Part shown: one piece after another, positions 25,947 to 34,742 of the stretch
How positions within the stretch are numbered: position 1 is the stretch's first letter
Layout: each line of letters starts with the position of its first letter
From: Bacteroidales bacterium
GTDB taxonomy: Bacteria; Bacteroidota; Bacteroidia; Bacteroidales; JAADJA01
Assembly: GCA_020438135.1 (NCBI GenBank)
Contig: JAGQVF010000098.1
Coordinates: 27,348 to 71,812, forward strand
Length of the DNA stretch: 44,465 nucleotides
Direction: 5' to 3'
Position numbers and translations under genes: made by a program
Notes under the pieces: model-generated
What the model saw: only the letters and a program-made list of their open reading frames with translations
Database searches by the model: none
What the model was told of the DNA's origin: nothing

Positions 25947-26675
25947 ATGCGCACATCATCCAACTGGAAAGAAAAGTATCACATCTTCTGGCACGATACA
26001 GATAAAACCGGCAAAATGAGTCTGGCAGCAATATCAAGATATTTACAGGAAACTGCTTGGAAAAATGCTGAGGCACTTGGCTTTGGCTACAATCGCGCAA
26101 AAGAATTGAACCAGTTTTGGGTTCTGGTCCGCCAATTAATTAATATGGATCGGCTTCCCCTTTGGGGAGAAACCATCGAAATTGAAACCTGGCCACGGGA
26201 TGTTGATGGCATTTGGGCTTTCAGAGATTACCTGATCAACGATGAAAAGGGTAATCGCCTGGGCGGTGTGGCTTCGTCGTGGATGGTTGTGGATGGAGAG
26301 ACCCACCGGCCACAGAAACCGGAAATTGTTCGGCATGCCCTTCCAATACTGAATGAAAAAATGGCCCTGGGTGAGGCAGCTTCAAAAATTGTTATTCCCG
26401 AGAATTGCGAATCAATCGATTCACGTTTGGTGAGGTTCACCGACATGGATTACAACGGACATGTGAACAATGCGAAATATATTGAATGGGCTATGGATGC
26501 ATTATCCCTGAACAATTTGTTGAGACCATTTCAAAATCTACTGATAAATTTTATCTCTGAGGCTGTAGAAGGAGAAAGTGTAAAGATTTGTTGTTCGCCT
26601 CCGGATCAACGAATTTCATTAAAGGGAAGCAGAAAAAAAGATGATCGCGATATTTTTACCTTGGAATTGTGGTAA
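25947..26675 (+). CDS. Acyl-ACP thioesterase
   Basis: A 242-residue double-hotdog protein of the acyl-ACP thioesterase family (plant FatA/FatB-related). It releases free fatty acids from acyl carrier protein in the cytoplasm. Seen in the sequence: YHIFWHDTDKTGKMSLAAIS at the start of the first hotdog, WVLVRQLINMDRLPLWGETI, IETWPRDVDGIWAFRDY, and in the second hotdog TDMDYNGHVNNAKYIEWAMD, whose Asn and His match the catalytic NxHxN-type motif. The length is typical of bacterial members. It is divergent from rubrerythrin and has a -7 box of its own. The physiological role in Bacteroidota is not settled. Confidence 0.92.
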   Translation: MRTSSNWKEKYHIFWHDTDKTGKMSLAAISRYLQETAWKNAEALGFGYNRAKELNQFWVLVRQLINMDRLPLWGETIEIETWPRDVDGIWAFRDYLINDEKGNRLGGVASSWMVVDGETHRPQKPEIVRHALPILNEKMALGEAASKIVIPENCESIDSRLVRFTDMDYNGHVNNAKYIEWAMDALSLNNLLRPFQNLLINFISEAVEGESVKICCSPPDQRISLKGSRKKDDRDIFTLELW

Positions 26676-26811
26676 TACATAAAATTTTTGATTTGATAAA
26701 TCGGAGACTTTAAGAAGAAAACAATTTTTTTAAACTTTAGAAAAACAATACCAATTCTAAATCATACACTTGAATCCTTGCCATTAAAAGTTGCTACTTT
26801 TACCGGTCGAA

Positions 26812-27714
26812 ATGTTACATATTTATAGCGAAATAGCTCCATTGATCCTTCTTTTTCTGGTGGGTTTCGGATTGAGAAAGGCACACATTTTTAAAAAAGG
26901 TGATGGCGACATCCTGTTGAATCTTGTTTTCTACGTTGCGCTTCCGGCTTTGATCATTGATTCTGTTTCGCAAACCAGGCCGGAATCTGAGTTTATCTAT
27001 CTCCCTTTTATTGCAGCGGCTATTATTCTTGCTGGTTTTGGCATTGGTTGGATTACCGGCAAATGGCTTACACTCGAAACCAACACTTTCGGAACGTACC
27101 TGGTAGGTGCCATGATCCTTAATATTGGTTTTGTTTTGCCTTTTGTAATGGCCATGTATGGAAATGAAGGTCTTACCCGGATCATCATCATGGACATGGG
27201 CAACGGCATCATGGTGATGACATTTGTCTATTACCAGGCCTGTAGATTTGGGAGCCATGCCGGTTCGGCAGGTACCATCATTAAACGGTTCTTACTGAAT
27301 CCACCTTTATGGGCTATCGTTCTCGGTCTTATTTTCAATTTTTCGGGATGGCAAATTGCCGGCATCCCATTAACTTTTTTAAACATTACGGGAGATTTGA
27401 CAATTCCATTATTGATGCTTACCATCGGGATTTATTTTTCACCTTCTCTGGTTAAATTTAAGGCCTTGGTGATGGTCATTTTTATCAGGATGGGAATTGG
27501 ATTGGGTTTAGGTTTTTTGTTTGTCTGGCTTTTTAATTTTGATGGCGTAACCAGAATGATAGTTTTGTTAGGATCATCCACACCCATTGGATACAACACA
27601 TTAACATTCGCAGCAATGGAAGACCTCGACCGCGACTTTGCTGCTTCAATCGTTTCGGTTTCAATTCTTGTTGGGTTGGTTTATTTACCGCTGATAATCT
27701 ATTTTTTCGGATAG
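26812..27714 (+). CDS. AEC family transporter
   Basis: About 300 residues with some ten hydrophobic helices. It fits the auxin efflux carrier (AEC) family of bacterial permeases: FLVGFGLRKAHIFKKGDG near the N-terminus, NLVFYVALPALIIDSVS, and the re-entrant-type Gly/Pro helices ITGDLTIPLLMLTIGIYF and GSSTPIGYNTLTFA in the two halves. Bacterial members move small organic acids such as malate, but the substrate here is unknown. A TTG lies seven codons upstream; the ATG at 26812 is preferred. A near-consensus -7 box (TACTTTTA, 26795-26802) would make the mRNA almost leaderless. A bidirectional hairpin follows the stop. Confidence 0.88.
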   Translation: MLHIYSEIAPLILLFLVGFGLRKAHIFKKGDGDILLNLVFYVALPALIIDSVSQTRPESEFIYLPFIAAAIILAGFGIGWITGKWLTLETNTFGTYLVGAMILNIGFVLPFVMAMYGNEGLTRIIIMDMGNGIMVMTFVYYQACRFGSHAGSAGTIIKRFLLNPPLWAIVLGLIFNFSGWQIAGIPLTFLNITGDLTIPLLMLTIGIYFSPSLVKFKALVMVIFIRMGIGLGLGFLFVWLFNFDGVTRMIVLLGSSTPIGYNTLTFAAMEDLDRDFAASIVSVSILVGLVYLPLIIYFFG

Positions 27715-27721
27715 AAGGATA

Positions 27722-27754
27722 AAAAAGGGATTGCAATAATTTGCAACCCCTTTG
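27722..27754. terminator. Bidirectional terminator between convergent genes
   Basis: AAAGGG-A-TTGCAA pairs with TTGCAA-C-CCCTTT around a 4-base loop, one mismatch in a 13-bp stem. A run of six A residues on its left gives a T-tract for the minus strand, so it best serves the giant minus-strand gene, while the AEC gene may use the same hairpin. Confidence 0.75.
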
Positions 27755-27775
27755 TATAATTGATTAATTGAAGTC

Positions 27776-30700
27776 TTATTCAGGTATCTGCGAACCGGCT
27801 CCCATGTTTGGTTGCCAGAAATCGTTTTTATCGATATTGTTCGTTTGGGTATCCAGGTTAAAATCACCCGGTGCATAAGCGGACTCTGATCCTGCCCATG
27901 CTTCCCAAACCACCGATTCATCAACACCGGTCACATCACCGTCTCCATTGCCATCTCCTGACATCATGCCGTATACACCACCTCCGAGATTTTTCTGGGC
28001 AGAGGTTCCGCCCCAAGCCTGCCCGGCCGCCGTTGTGAAGTCGTAACTAAAAACACCTCCCGACTCAACAAGCGGAAGGGCTGAGATGATACCAAGGTGA
28101 TTACGGTTCCATAAAACTACGTAAAGATTGCTTGCGTATGATGCAGGAACTTCGAGGTTGCTGACACCATCGAGAGCAACCACGTCGCCGGTATTTAATA
28201 CAAATGCCGGAACAGTCGCTATGGCAGTGGCCGGGGTTGCTGCACCCGGACTACCGGCATCACGAAGTTGTATAAGCATCCAATCGACAATAAAAGGATT
28301 TGGAATTGCTCCTACATTTTCCGATCCGCCATAATACCAGTCGGGCATTGGGTTTCCGTAATAGGGCAGAGAGGGCTCGAAAGGTTGATCATGTGGAAGC
28401 GTTGCATTCAGACCGGTACTCATTTTACCGGATCCGCTGTCAAAGGGTCCTTCCATCATAACCTTAAGAGCAAGGGTTAACGGTGCATAATCCCAATGTA
28501 CCAGATTGTTAGGATCATACTCAAACACCTGGCCGGCAAAACCGCCCACAGCATCCGGGAAATAAACATTACCGCCCGATACATTTTTATAAACGTTATA
28601 GGAGCCTCCCCAGGTATTGGTGGGGAAATTAACATCACTTGCCGTAAAACTCTGGGTATTCGCAATGGTGAAAAGGTTTCCGCCCGGTGCACCATTCCGG
28701 ATTGTACAATTGTTAAATGAATAAACAGCATTCACCGTTGATCCGGGTTGGAGGAAAATACCTGGAGTCGACATATACTCAAACAGAGCATACTCAGCAC
28801 TGATATATCCACCCGTTTCTACTGTCAGATTATAATACCCTGAAATATGTGTTAATGTTGAACCATAAGAAGAAGAACCGACTGCAAGTAACCATCCACC
28901 GTTATTAATATTTAGGTCAGAGCCCGGACCCATTGCGAAAACAGAACTTTCACCTACCTGCAAAATGCCACCATTGTTAACATTCGCATCACCATAAACA
29001 CCAATTGTTTTTGTGTTTAAATCGAGCAATCCTTCATTAACGGACAGATTGCCTTCTACCACAATAACACTTGTAGGACGCAGGGTATTCGATTTGATAC
29101 CATCACTGATTTTGCCATCCCTGTCTTTGATAACAAATGTTGATTCATCTCCACCTGATTTGTTTACCAGCAAATCGTCGAACGAACTTCCTGTGCCAAG
29201 GCTCATTTGTGCGTCGTTGCCACCGTAGAATTCTACTAAACTGCCTGCAGGGTTGAAGTCAGTTCTGTTTACGGTTAAATATCCTGAAGTACGGAGTGTA
29301 CCCCCCGACATATTATAAGTAAGGGCAGCGTTGCTGAAAATGGTAACCCCGGGCCCTTCGAAGTCAAGTACACCTCCGTTGGTAATGGTTAAAGCCAGAG
29401 GAGTTGAAGAACACCAGAAACTCTCATCATTTCCTCCGATAACCTTCATCATGCCTCCGTTGATAAAAAGGATATCACCAAACATATCCACAAACTGTGC
29501 TCCCGTCTGGTTCAAAATAATTTCGGACCCGGCCAGTGCATACCAATTTCCATAGATGCCTGATTGTGCCAGGTCATTCGCAGTGAATGAACCCTGGTAA
29601 ACACTTACCCCTCCTGATATCCAGTTATAGCTGTTACATACAACATCATCAGCCGAACTGTTGATCCTGATCGCCTCAACGGTATTGTTTTCAAGAATAT
29701 TAAATTGCTCATCAGAATTAATAAACTGCATCAACGGTCCGGGTCCGTTGAAAACCACCTTGCCGGAACTTTCCACAAATGCAGCTGGTCCTACCTGGTT
29801 GTCCCAGTCTCCACCTACATACATATCCATCGAATTCGTGGCTAATCCACCGCTTTGGATGGTGAAGTCGTTCAGAACATGTAATTCAGTTCCGCCATAG
29901 ATTTGAATTGTATTTGTCCGGTTTATTACCAGATCATAGAAATAGTTTACGGCATTCACACTGATATACTGACCGGTTCCACCAGAACCGATAAGCTCAA
30001 CGACTCCCCCGGTTGGTTGGAATGCACCGGCTGAATTCGCCCAAAATGTTCCTCCGCAACGAATGGTTCCTCCATTGATGTTACAGTTGGCGAGAAGATT
30101 GACATGATTGTTTGGAACTTCAAAAATTCCATCATCGAGATTGAAGTTTCCTCTCACATAAATGATAGATGTTCCTGGCTTGTCGCAGCTAAAAATTCCA
30201 CCACCCAGAATATTAATAGTTCCTGTGGCAGTTTGGTCGTAATTACCATGAACATAAAACTCGCCTGCCCACCAGGCTTCAGGATTGTCGCCGGTAATCC
30301 CAATATCGGCAGCAGTTTTCAGATCTTTTCCGGGATCTCCTGCATAATCGGAGTACTCGAAATCAAGATCCAATTGTCCTGATAGATTTACGTTAGACTG
30401 GCAATCGACATAACCCTGACCAAACCCAGAGCCCAGGTCCATAAATGCACCGTCCGCTATAGACAGGTTGCCCATCACCTGAAGGTCGTATGCCTGCACT
30501 TTGAAAGTGTTTCCTCCGTTCACCACCATATCGCCTGCCACAACAATGGGTTGTAAACTACCAGAATGGCAGTATGCCGTACCTGATACCATATCAACCA
30601 CCAGTGTTCCCACATGTGAAGTAGCCGAAGCACAGAAAATTGAATTCTGATAATCCCCGATAAAGTTCATTGTGTTTCCTGCTCCGATTTGCGCATCGGA

Positions 30701-33700
30701 ACCATTGTTGAAATAGCAGTACAATTGTAAGTTAATATTTCCAGCAGTTACATTCGCCGTTGAACCATTGTTCCAGTTCAGGCTTTCACCGCAATTCAGA
30801 ACGCCTGAAGGATCTGTCATTACCAGTTCTCCTAATATCGTTACATCACTGGTAACGTTAACAGTGTTGTCTCCGATGTCGAGGTAACCCTCTCCGATGG
30901 TCATGGCACCAGCAATATCAAGATCGCCATTCACAATGGTAGTTCCTGTAGACGAACTGAATACCAAATTGTTGAATATCCCCGATCCGGTACTGAAATT
31001 ATTCATGGTTTGAGTGGTGCCGTTAAAAACTACCGATCCGGTATTGCTGTTTAGCGTAAAATCGAATGTTCCATAATAGTTGAATGCACCGTTTAAGACT
31101 ACATCAAAATTTGACAGACTGTTGAATGCGGCTCCGGGAGCTACATAGGTTAACCCATTTACAACCAGGTCCTGATCGCTGAGGTTACTTACTCTTACTG
31201 CCGCTCCTCCGGTCTTATTAGCCCTCATGATGTAAAAGTTACTCGTTGTACTATAACTCCTGACCCATATGTCTGATGATCCTTCAAAATCAACAAAACC
31301 CGTTGTTGGTGAGAAATTGGATCCTGCATTAAAATTCCAGTTACCCCAGGCATTCACAAAAGTATTATAAGTTGTAGCGTCGAATGATGATCCCGAATTC
31401 CAATAGGCATCGCCGTGTATATCAAGGTATCCGTTGTCTTCAACCATTGTAATTTCTCCATTCACAGCCAGATTGCCGTTTACAACCAGGCGCATATTCC
31501 TGATCTCAACCGAGGCGCCGGCCTCTATGGTGAGGTCTGTGCAATTTTCCTGTGTAAATCCAGGATAATCATCCACATAAACAGGTTGATTCAAATTGGG
31601 AATTCTAACGTCTTCCCCGGCGAGGGGAATATGACCTGCCGACCAGTTGGCGGCCTGATGCCAGTAGTGGTTAAATCCGCCAATCCAGGTATTCGGGCCG
31701 GTTACATTGATCGTGTAATCTTCAACTTCTCCGTATGTTGTTGTTCCACAAGGGCTAACAGTGCCGGTGTAGGTGATTCTGACCCGCATCGTTTTTTGGC
31801 CGGGAATGACATCGGCAGGAGGATCGATCAAAGCGGTATAAGGCCCAACTCCGGGGGTTCCGCTAACTATTATAGTTTCATTGGCATCATTAAAATCGGT
31901 ATCATTGTTCCAATCAACCCAAATACCACACTGATCGGAGGCATAGGTGTTTACTCCGTTTGTTACAGTAACTGTTGCTGAAGATAAGTAATCTATATTG
32001 GTTGAAAGGTTGCTGTAGTCAGCATAACCGTCGCATCCTGAAGAATTATTGATGCTGCCAATCTGAACATTTGAAATGTATTCGTCGCATCCACCGCCTG
32101 CAACACAATATTCGTATACGTTTAAAGTATAATCTTCAACTTCACCGTAGTAAGTTGATCCGCAGGCATCGGCGGGAGGCGAACCACTGTAGCTGAGCCT
32201 TACACGCAAGGTAACAGGTCCGGAAAGTATATTGGAGGGAACTGTCATGTTGATATTGGCAGTGGTTGTTGTTGTTTCATAGCCAATCAGTTCGGATGCA
32301 TCATCGAAATCGCCATCCCTGTTCCAGTCGGCATAAACGGTTATATCATCACCTGAGAAAGGATCTCCAATCGTTACACTTACTGTTTCGGTTGAACCTT
32401 TCAAAACATCGGCTGATAAATCGGTATAGTTGGCATAACCGTCGCAGTCAGAATCGTTGTCGATTGATCCGACAGTAACATTTGAAATATATTCGTAACA
32501 TCCACCGGTTCCAATGCAGTAATCAGTGAAATGGATGGGCGAAACATAGGTTAATGCTCTACCGGACCGGTTATCGGTCCAGGTAGGATAAACATAATTG
32601 TTTCTGGCATCGATTCCGAGGTAATCGCCAAAATATCCCAGGGCTAACCCGGAAATTGGTGAAGGAGTAAAACTAACATCCCCCACACGGAAATCCTGCC
32701 AGGTTACACCGCCATCTTCCGAATAGGCACACCAGGTTTCCAGATCCGAACTTGTGCTACCCAGGGTTCTGTCATCATAAAAAACACAATATAACTTTCC
32801 TGTTTCCTGATCACAGGTGATCCAGGGGAAAAAAGAGGCATAATCATTTGACGTGGTACCCTGATTAATCCGAACGGGTGTATTCCAGGAAACTCCGCCA
32901 TTAGTTGAACGCATGCAATAGATACTTACGTTCGTGCCGGTATTTGTACCGGGTGTGCCAACATTTGCCCAGGTAACATAAATATTACCGTTGTATGCTC
33001 CACCGCTGCAGTCAACAGCCATCGATGGAAATGAATTTACCCGCATGTTTTTGCCTGTTGGATTAGTAGTGGCAGTGGAAGGTCGTGGCCTGATACCCAA
33101 AATATTATTATGAATCCTCTGGGCGGAATAAAATGAGGAACCACCGTTCAATGAACGGGCAAAACCAATTGCAGTTTCACCGAATCCTGTTGCTACCGAC
33201 CAGTTGTCATAAATCACCCAAACAGCATAAACCTGGCCGGTCGGACCTGTCTGAATATTTACACCCTGGTTGTGGTTTCCAGCTGATACAGCGCTGCTGA
33301 TATTGATAGGTGAAGACCATGAAACACCGTTGTTGGTGCTTCTAACGAACTCAATCTCATTGTCATTGGCGTGTCCTGACTGGAATCTTGTCCAGGCTGA
33401 ATACACGTAACCGCTGTATGAACCCGAAGTTCGCTGATCGACTGTCAGATGGTTTTTGTCGAGGAGATACGCGGTACTCGGAACAGTTCCGACTGACACG
33501 GCAGTCCACGAAGTTCCGTTATCAGAATAAGATACACCCTGACCGGCATTACTCGCGATATATCCTATGTATCTGCGTCCTGTAGGGCCTATGGCTGCTG
33601 CCGGGTCTCCCCAGTTTGCGCCACCTGCCCCACTGTGGCTTCCCGACCATGAGGCACCTCCGTTGTAGGAGTGTAAATAATTGGCACCGTAAATACTACC

Positions 33701-34063
33701 TCCTGATTCAGAGTTGTTCGAATTAAGTACATACTGATCGTCAGATGGCCTGACTGCAGTAGAGTTTTCACTTTGAGTGACCCCTGTTTCGTCCCAAACG
33801 CATACGTCGTCTCCCATTTGATCGGTTGGGCTGCTTCCCCCACGGGGATCTTTCACAGGTTCAGCAGGTTTAACGGGGATCTGAACCTTGTTCAGAGGAA
33901 CATCAAGCCCCCGACGCACTGCATCTTTCCAATATCCGTTGTTGTCTGCCTCATCCCTGAATAATTCTTCAGGGACCGGAATGGATTGTTGTGTTGATTG
34001 AGCATTAATGACAGCAGGAAGGAATACTGCCATTGTCACAATGAAAGTAAAAATGTTTTTCAT
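27776..34063 (-). CDS. Giant secreted protein: Asp-box propeller, two GEVED domains, beta-solenoid, dockerin-like C-terminal module
   Basis: A 2095-residue exported protein with a signal peptide at 1-22 (ending VINAQ). Residues about 95-515 hold six Asp-box-like repeats typical of sialidase/BNR propellers (SYNGGASW, STNNGVSW, STNGGVSW, SEDGGVTW and others), but the sialidase FRIP motif is not seen. Two GEVED domains follow (about 518-650 and 655-785), each ending in YGEVEDYT. Residues about 787-1855 are Gly/Asn-rich beta-solenoid-like sequence with recurring VNGNL, VVNGG and GDLDIAG strands. Residues about 1855-2095 are a distinct C-terminal module ending in two dockerin-like Asp/Asn loops (GDGNGDGDVTGVDESVVW and GDFNLDTQTNNIDKNDFW). 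No T9SS type A tail is visible, so the export route beyond the inner membrane is uncertain. It is probably a surface adhesin or glycan-binding protein. Confidence 0.85.
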   Translation of the reverse strand: MKNIFTFIVTMAVFLPAVINAQSTQQSIPVPEELFRDEADNNGYWKDAVRRGLDVPLNKVQIPVKPAEPVKDPRGGSSPTDQMGDDVCVWDETGVTQSENSTAVRPSDDQYVLNSNNSESGGSIYGANYLHSYNGGASWSGSHSGAGGANWGDPAAAIGPTGRRYIGYIASNAGQGVSYSDNGTSWTAVSVGTVPSTAYLLDKNHLTVDQRTSGSYSGYVYSAWTRFQSGHANDNEIEFVRSTNNGVSWSSPINISSAVSAGNHNQGVNIQTGPTGQVYAVWVIYDNWSVATGFGETAIGFARSLNGGSSFYSAQRIHNNILGIRPRPSTATTNPTGKNMRVNSFPSMAVDCSGGAYNGNIYVTWANVGTPGTNTGTNVSIYCMRSTNGGVSWNTPVRINQGTTSNDYASFFPWITCDQETGKLYCVFYDDRTLGSTSSDLETWCAYSEDGGVTWQDFRVGDVSFTPSPISGLALGYFGDYLGIDARNNYVYPTWTDNRSGRALTYVSPIHFTDYCIGTGGCYEYISNVTVGSIDNDSDCDGYANYTDLSADVLKGSTETVSVTIGDPFSGDDITVYADWNRDGDFDDASELIGYETTTTTANINMTVPSNILSGPVTLRVRLSYSGSPPADACGSTYYGEVEDYTLNVYEYCVAGGGCDEYISNVQIGSINNSSGCDGYADYSNLSTNIDYLSSATVTVTNGVNTYASDQCGIWVDWNNDTDFNDANETIIVSGTPGVGPYTALIDPPADVIPGQKTMRVRITYTGTVSPCGTTTYGEVEDYTINVTGPNTWIGGFNHYWHQAANWSAGHIPLAGEDVRIPNLNQPVYVDDYPGFTQENCTDLTIEAGASVEIRNMRLVVNGNLAVNGEITMVEDNGYLDIHGDAYWNSGSSFDATTYNTFVNAWGNWNFNAGSNFSPTTGFVDFEGSSDIWVRSYSTTSNFYIMRANKTGGAAVRVSNLSDQDLVVNGLTYVAPGAAFNSLSNFDVVLNGAFNYYGTFDFTLNSNTGSVVFNGTTQTMNNFSTGSGIFNNLVFSSSTGTTIVNGDLDIAGAMTIGEGYLDIGDNTVNVTSDVTILGELVMTDPSGVLNCGESLNWNNGSTANVTAGNINLQLYCYFNNGSDAQIGAGNTMNFIGDYQNSIFCASATSHVGTLVVDMVSGTAYCHSGSLQPIVVAGDMVVNGGNTFKVQAYDLQVMGNLSIADGAFMDLGSGFGQGYVDCQSNVNLSGQLDLDFEYSDYAGDPGKDLKTAADIGITGDNPEAWWAGEFYVHGNYDQTATGTINILGGGIFSCDKPGTSIIYVRGNFNLDDGIFEVPNNHVNLLANCNINGGTIRCGGTFWANSAGAFQPTGGVVELIGSGGTGQYISVNAVNYFYDLVINRTNTIQIYGGTELHVLNDFTIQSGGLATNSMDMYVGGDWDNQVGPAAFVESSGKVVFNGPGPLMQFINSDEQFNILENNTVEAIRINSSADDVVCNSYNWISGGVSVYQGSFTANDLAQSGIYGNWYALAGSEIILNQTGAQFVDMFGDILFINGGMMKVIGGNDESFWCSSTPLALTITNGGVLDFEGPGVTIFSNAALTYNMSGGTLRTSGYLTVNRTDFNPAGSLVEFYGGNDAQMSLGTGSSFDDLLVNKSGGDESTFVIKDRDGKISDGIKSNTLRPTSVIVVEGNLSVNEGLLDLNTKTIGVYGDANVNNGGILQVGESSVFAMGPGSDLNINNGGWLLAVGSSSYGSTLTHISGYYNLTVETGGYISAEYALFEYMSTPGIFLQPGSTVNAVYSFNNCTIRNGAPGGNLFTIANTQSFTASDVNFPTNTWGGSYNVYKNVSGGNVYFPDAVGGFAGQVFEYDPNNLVHWDYAPLTLALKVMMEGPFDSGSGKMSTGLNATLPHDQPFEPSLPYYGNPMPDWYYGGSENVGAIPNPFIVDWMLIQLRDAGSPGAATPATAIATVPAFVLNTGDVVALDGVSNLEVPASYASNLYVVLWNRNHLGIISALPLVESGGVFSYDFTTAAGQAWGGTSAQKNLGGGVYGMMSGDGNGDGDVTGVDESVVWEAWAGSESAYAPGDFNLDTQTNNIDKNDFWQPNMGAGSQIPE

Positions 34064-34556
34064 AATTTAAGTAATTTGAAAGGTTAGTTAAAGAATGCAT
34101 GTATATGTTTAGTTTCACTTCTGACTGAAAATCAATCAAGCTATGCAAACAACAGAAATAAAGATTCTTTCGATGTGTAAATGATGTGTTCTTCCCTGAA
34201 AAAAGCCGACTGATTTGGTGATGCTAATTTATATAAATAATAGATAGCTTAAACAATGTTTTAGCTTTTTTATCGCTTACAATTTTATTGTTTCTCGAAT
34301 AGGTTGATATAATGGCGTTTAAATTTCTATATGAATTTTAAAAAATACACCTTAAACCCAACAGAATGATCCTGCATTTCTTTTCACGAAAGTGTAATCC
34401 TTATCGGTTTAAACTATTTTTATTTTGTAACACGAAAACTATAAGTTACTTAGCATTTGTGCCTTGATATTGGTTATGGAGTTAACCGGGACGAAATCGT
34501 TTTCCCAATCAAAATTATTATGAAATCTACATACGTAATTATTTATATCACATCTG

Positions 34557-34585
34557 TTGATTGGCTGTAAATGTCAGTTAATCAA
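34557..34585. promoter_or_regulatory. Interrupted palindrome upstream of susC
   Basis: TTGATT-gg-CTG, 7 bases, then CAG-tt-AATCAA: nine matched pairs with symmetric two-base interruptions. It is centred about 73 bases upstream of the susC -7 box, where an activator could bind. No regulator gene is in the window. Confidence 0.35.
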
Positions 34586-34643
34586 TGGTTAAAGCTGTAT
34601 GTGTTCAGGGTTAATTTAGAATTAGTTTTAAATTAATTTGTGG

Positions 34644-34651
34644 TAAATTTG
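34644..34651 (+). promoter_or_regulatory. Putative -7 box of susC
   Basis: TAAATTTGC matches TAnnTTTGC. The transcript would start near 34657, some 85 bases before the susC ATG. The -33 position carries only a weak TTAG, as might be expected of an activator-dependent promoter. Confidence 0.45.
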
Positions 34652-34742
34652 CGAACTGAAAGTATGAAATTGAAAAAAACGAAGATTAAATTAGGATTTT
34701 GTATAGCGTTTAATATCAATCAATTTATTAATATCTTGGCTT

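Larger units (their letters stand above)
34064..34742. other. 679-base divergent intergenic region upstream of the Sus-like locus
   Basis: AT-rich space between the giant minus-strand gene and susC. It contains a susC -7 box (34644-34651), an interrupted palindrome at 34557-34585 and a 34-codon ORF at 34664-34768 that runs into the susC start. I see no clear promoter for the minus-strand gene and no RNA gene. The unusual length fits a regulated locus. Confidence 0.6.

Noticed and set aside
31415..31981. A 188-codon plus-strand ORF inside the giant minus-strand gene
   Set aside because: It overlaps GEVED and solenoid coding sequence with clear protein similarity on the other strand. The plus-strand translation shows no recognisable motif.
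27776..34063. Calling the giant protein a sialidase
   Set aside because: Asp-boxes are structural and common in non-enzymatic propellers. The catalytic FRIP arginine motif was not found.
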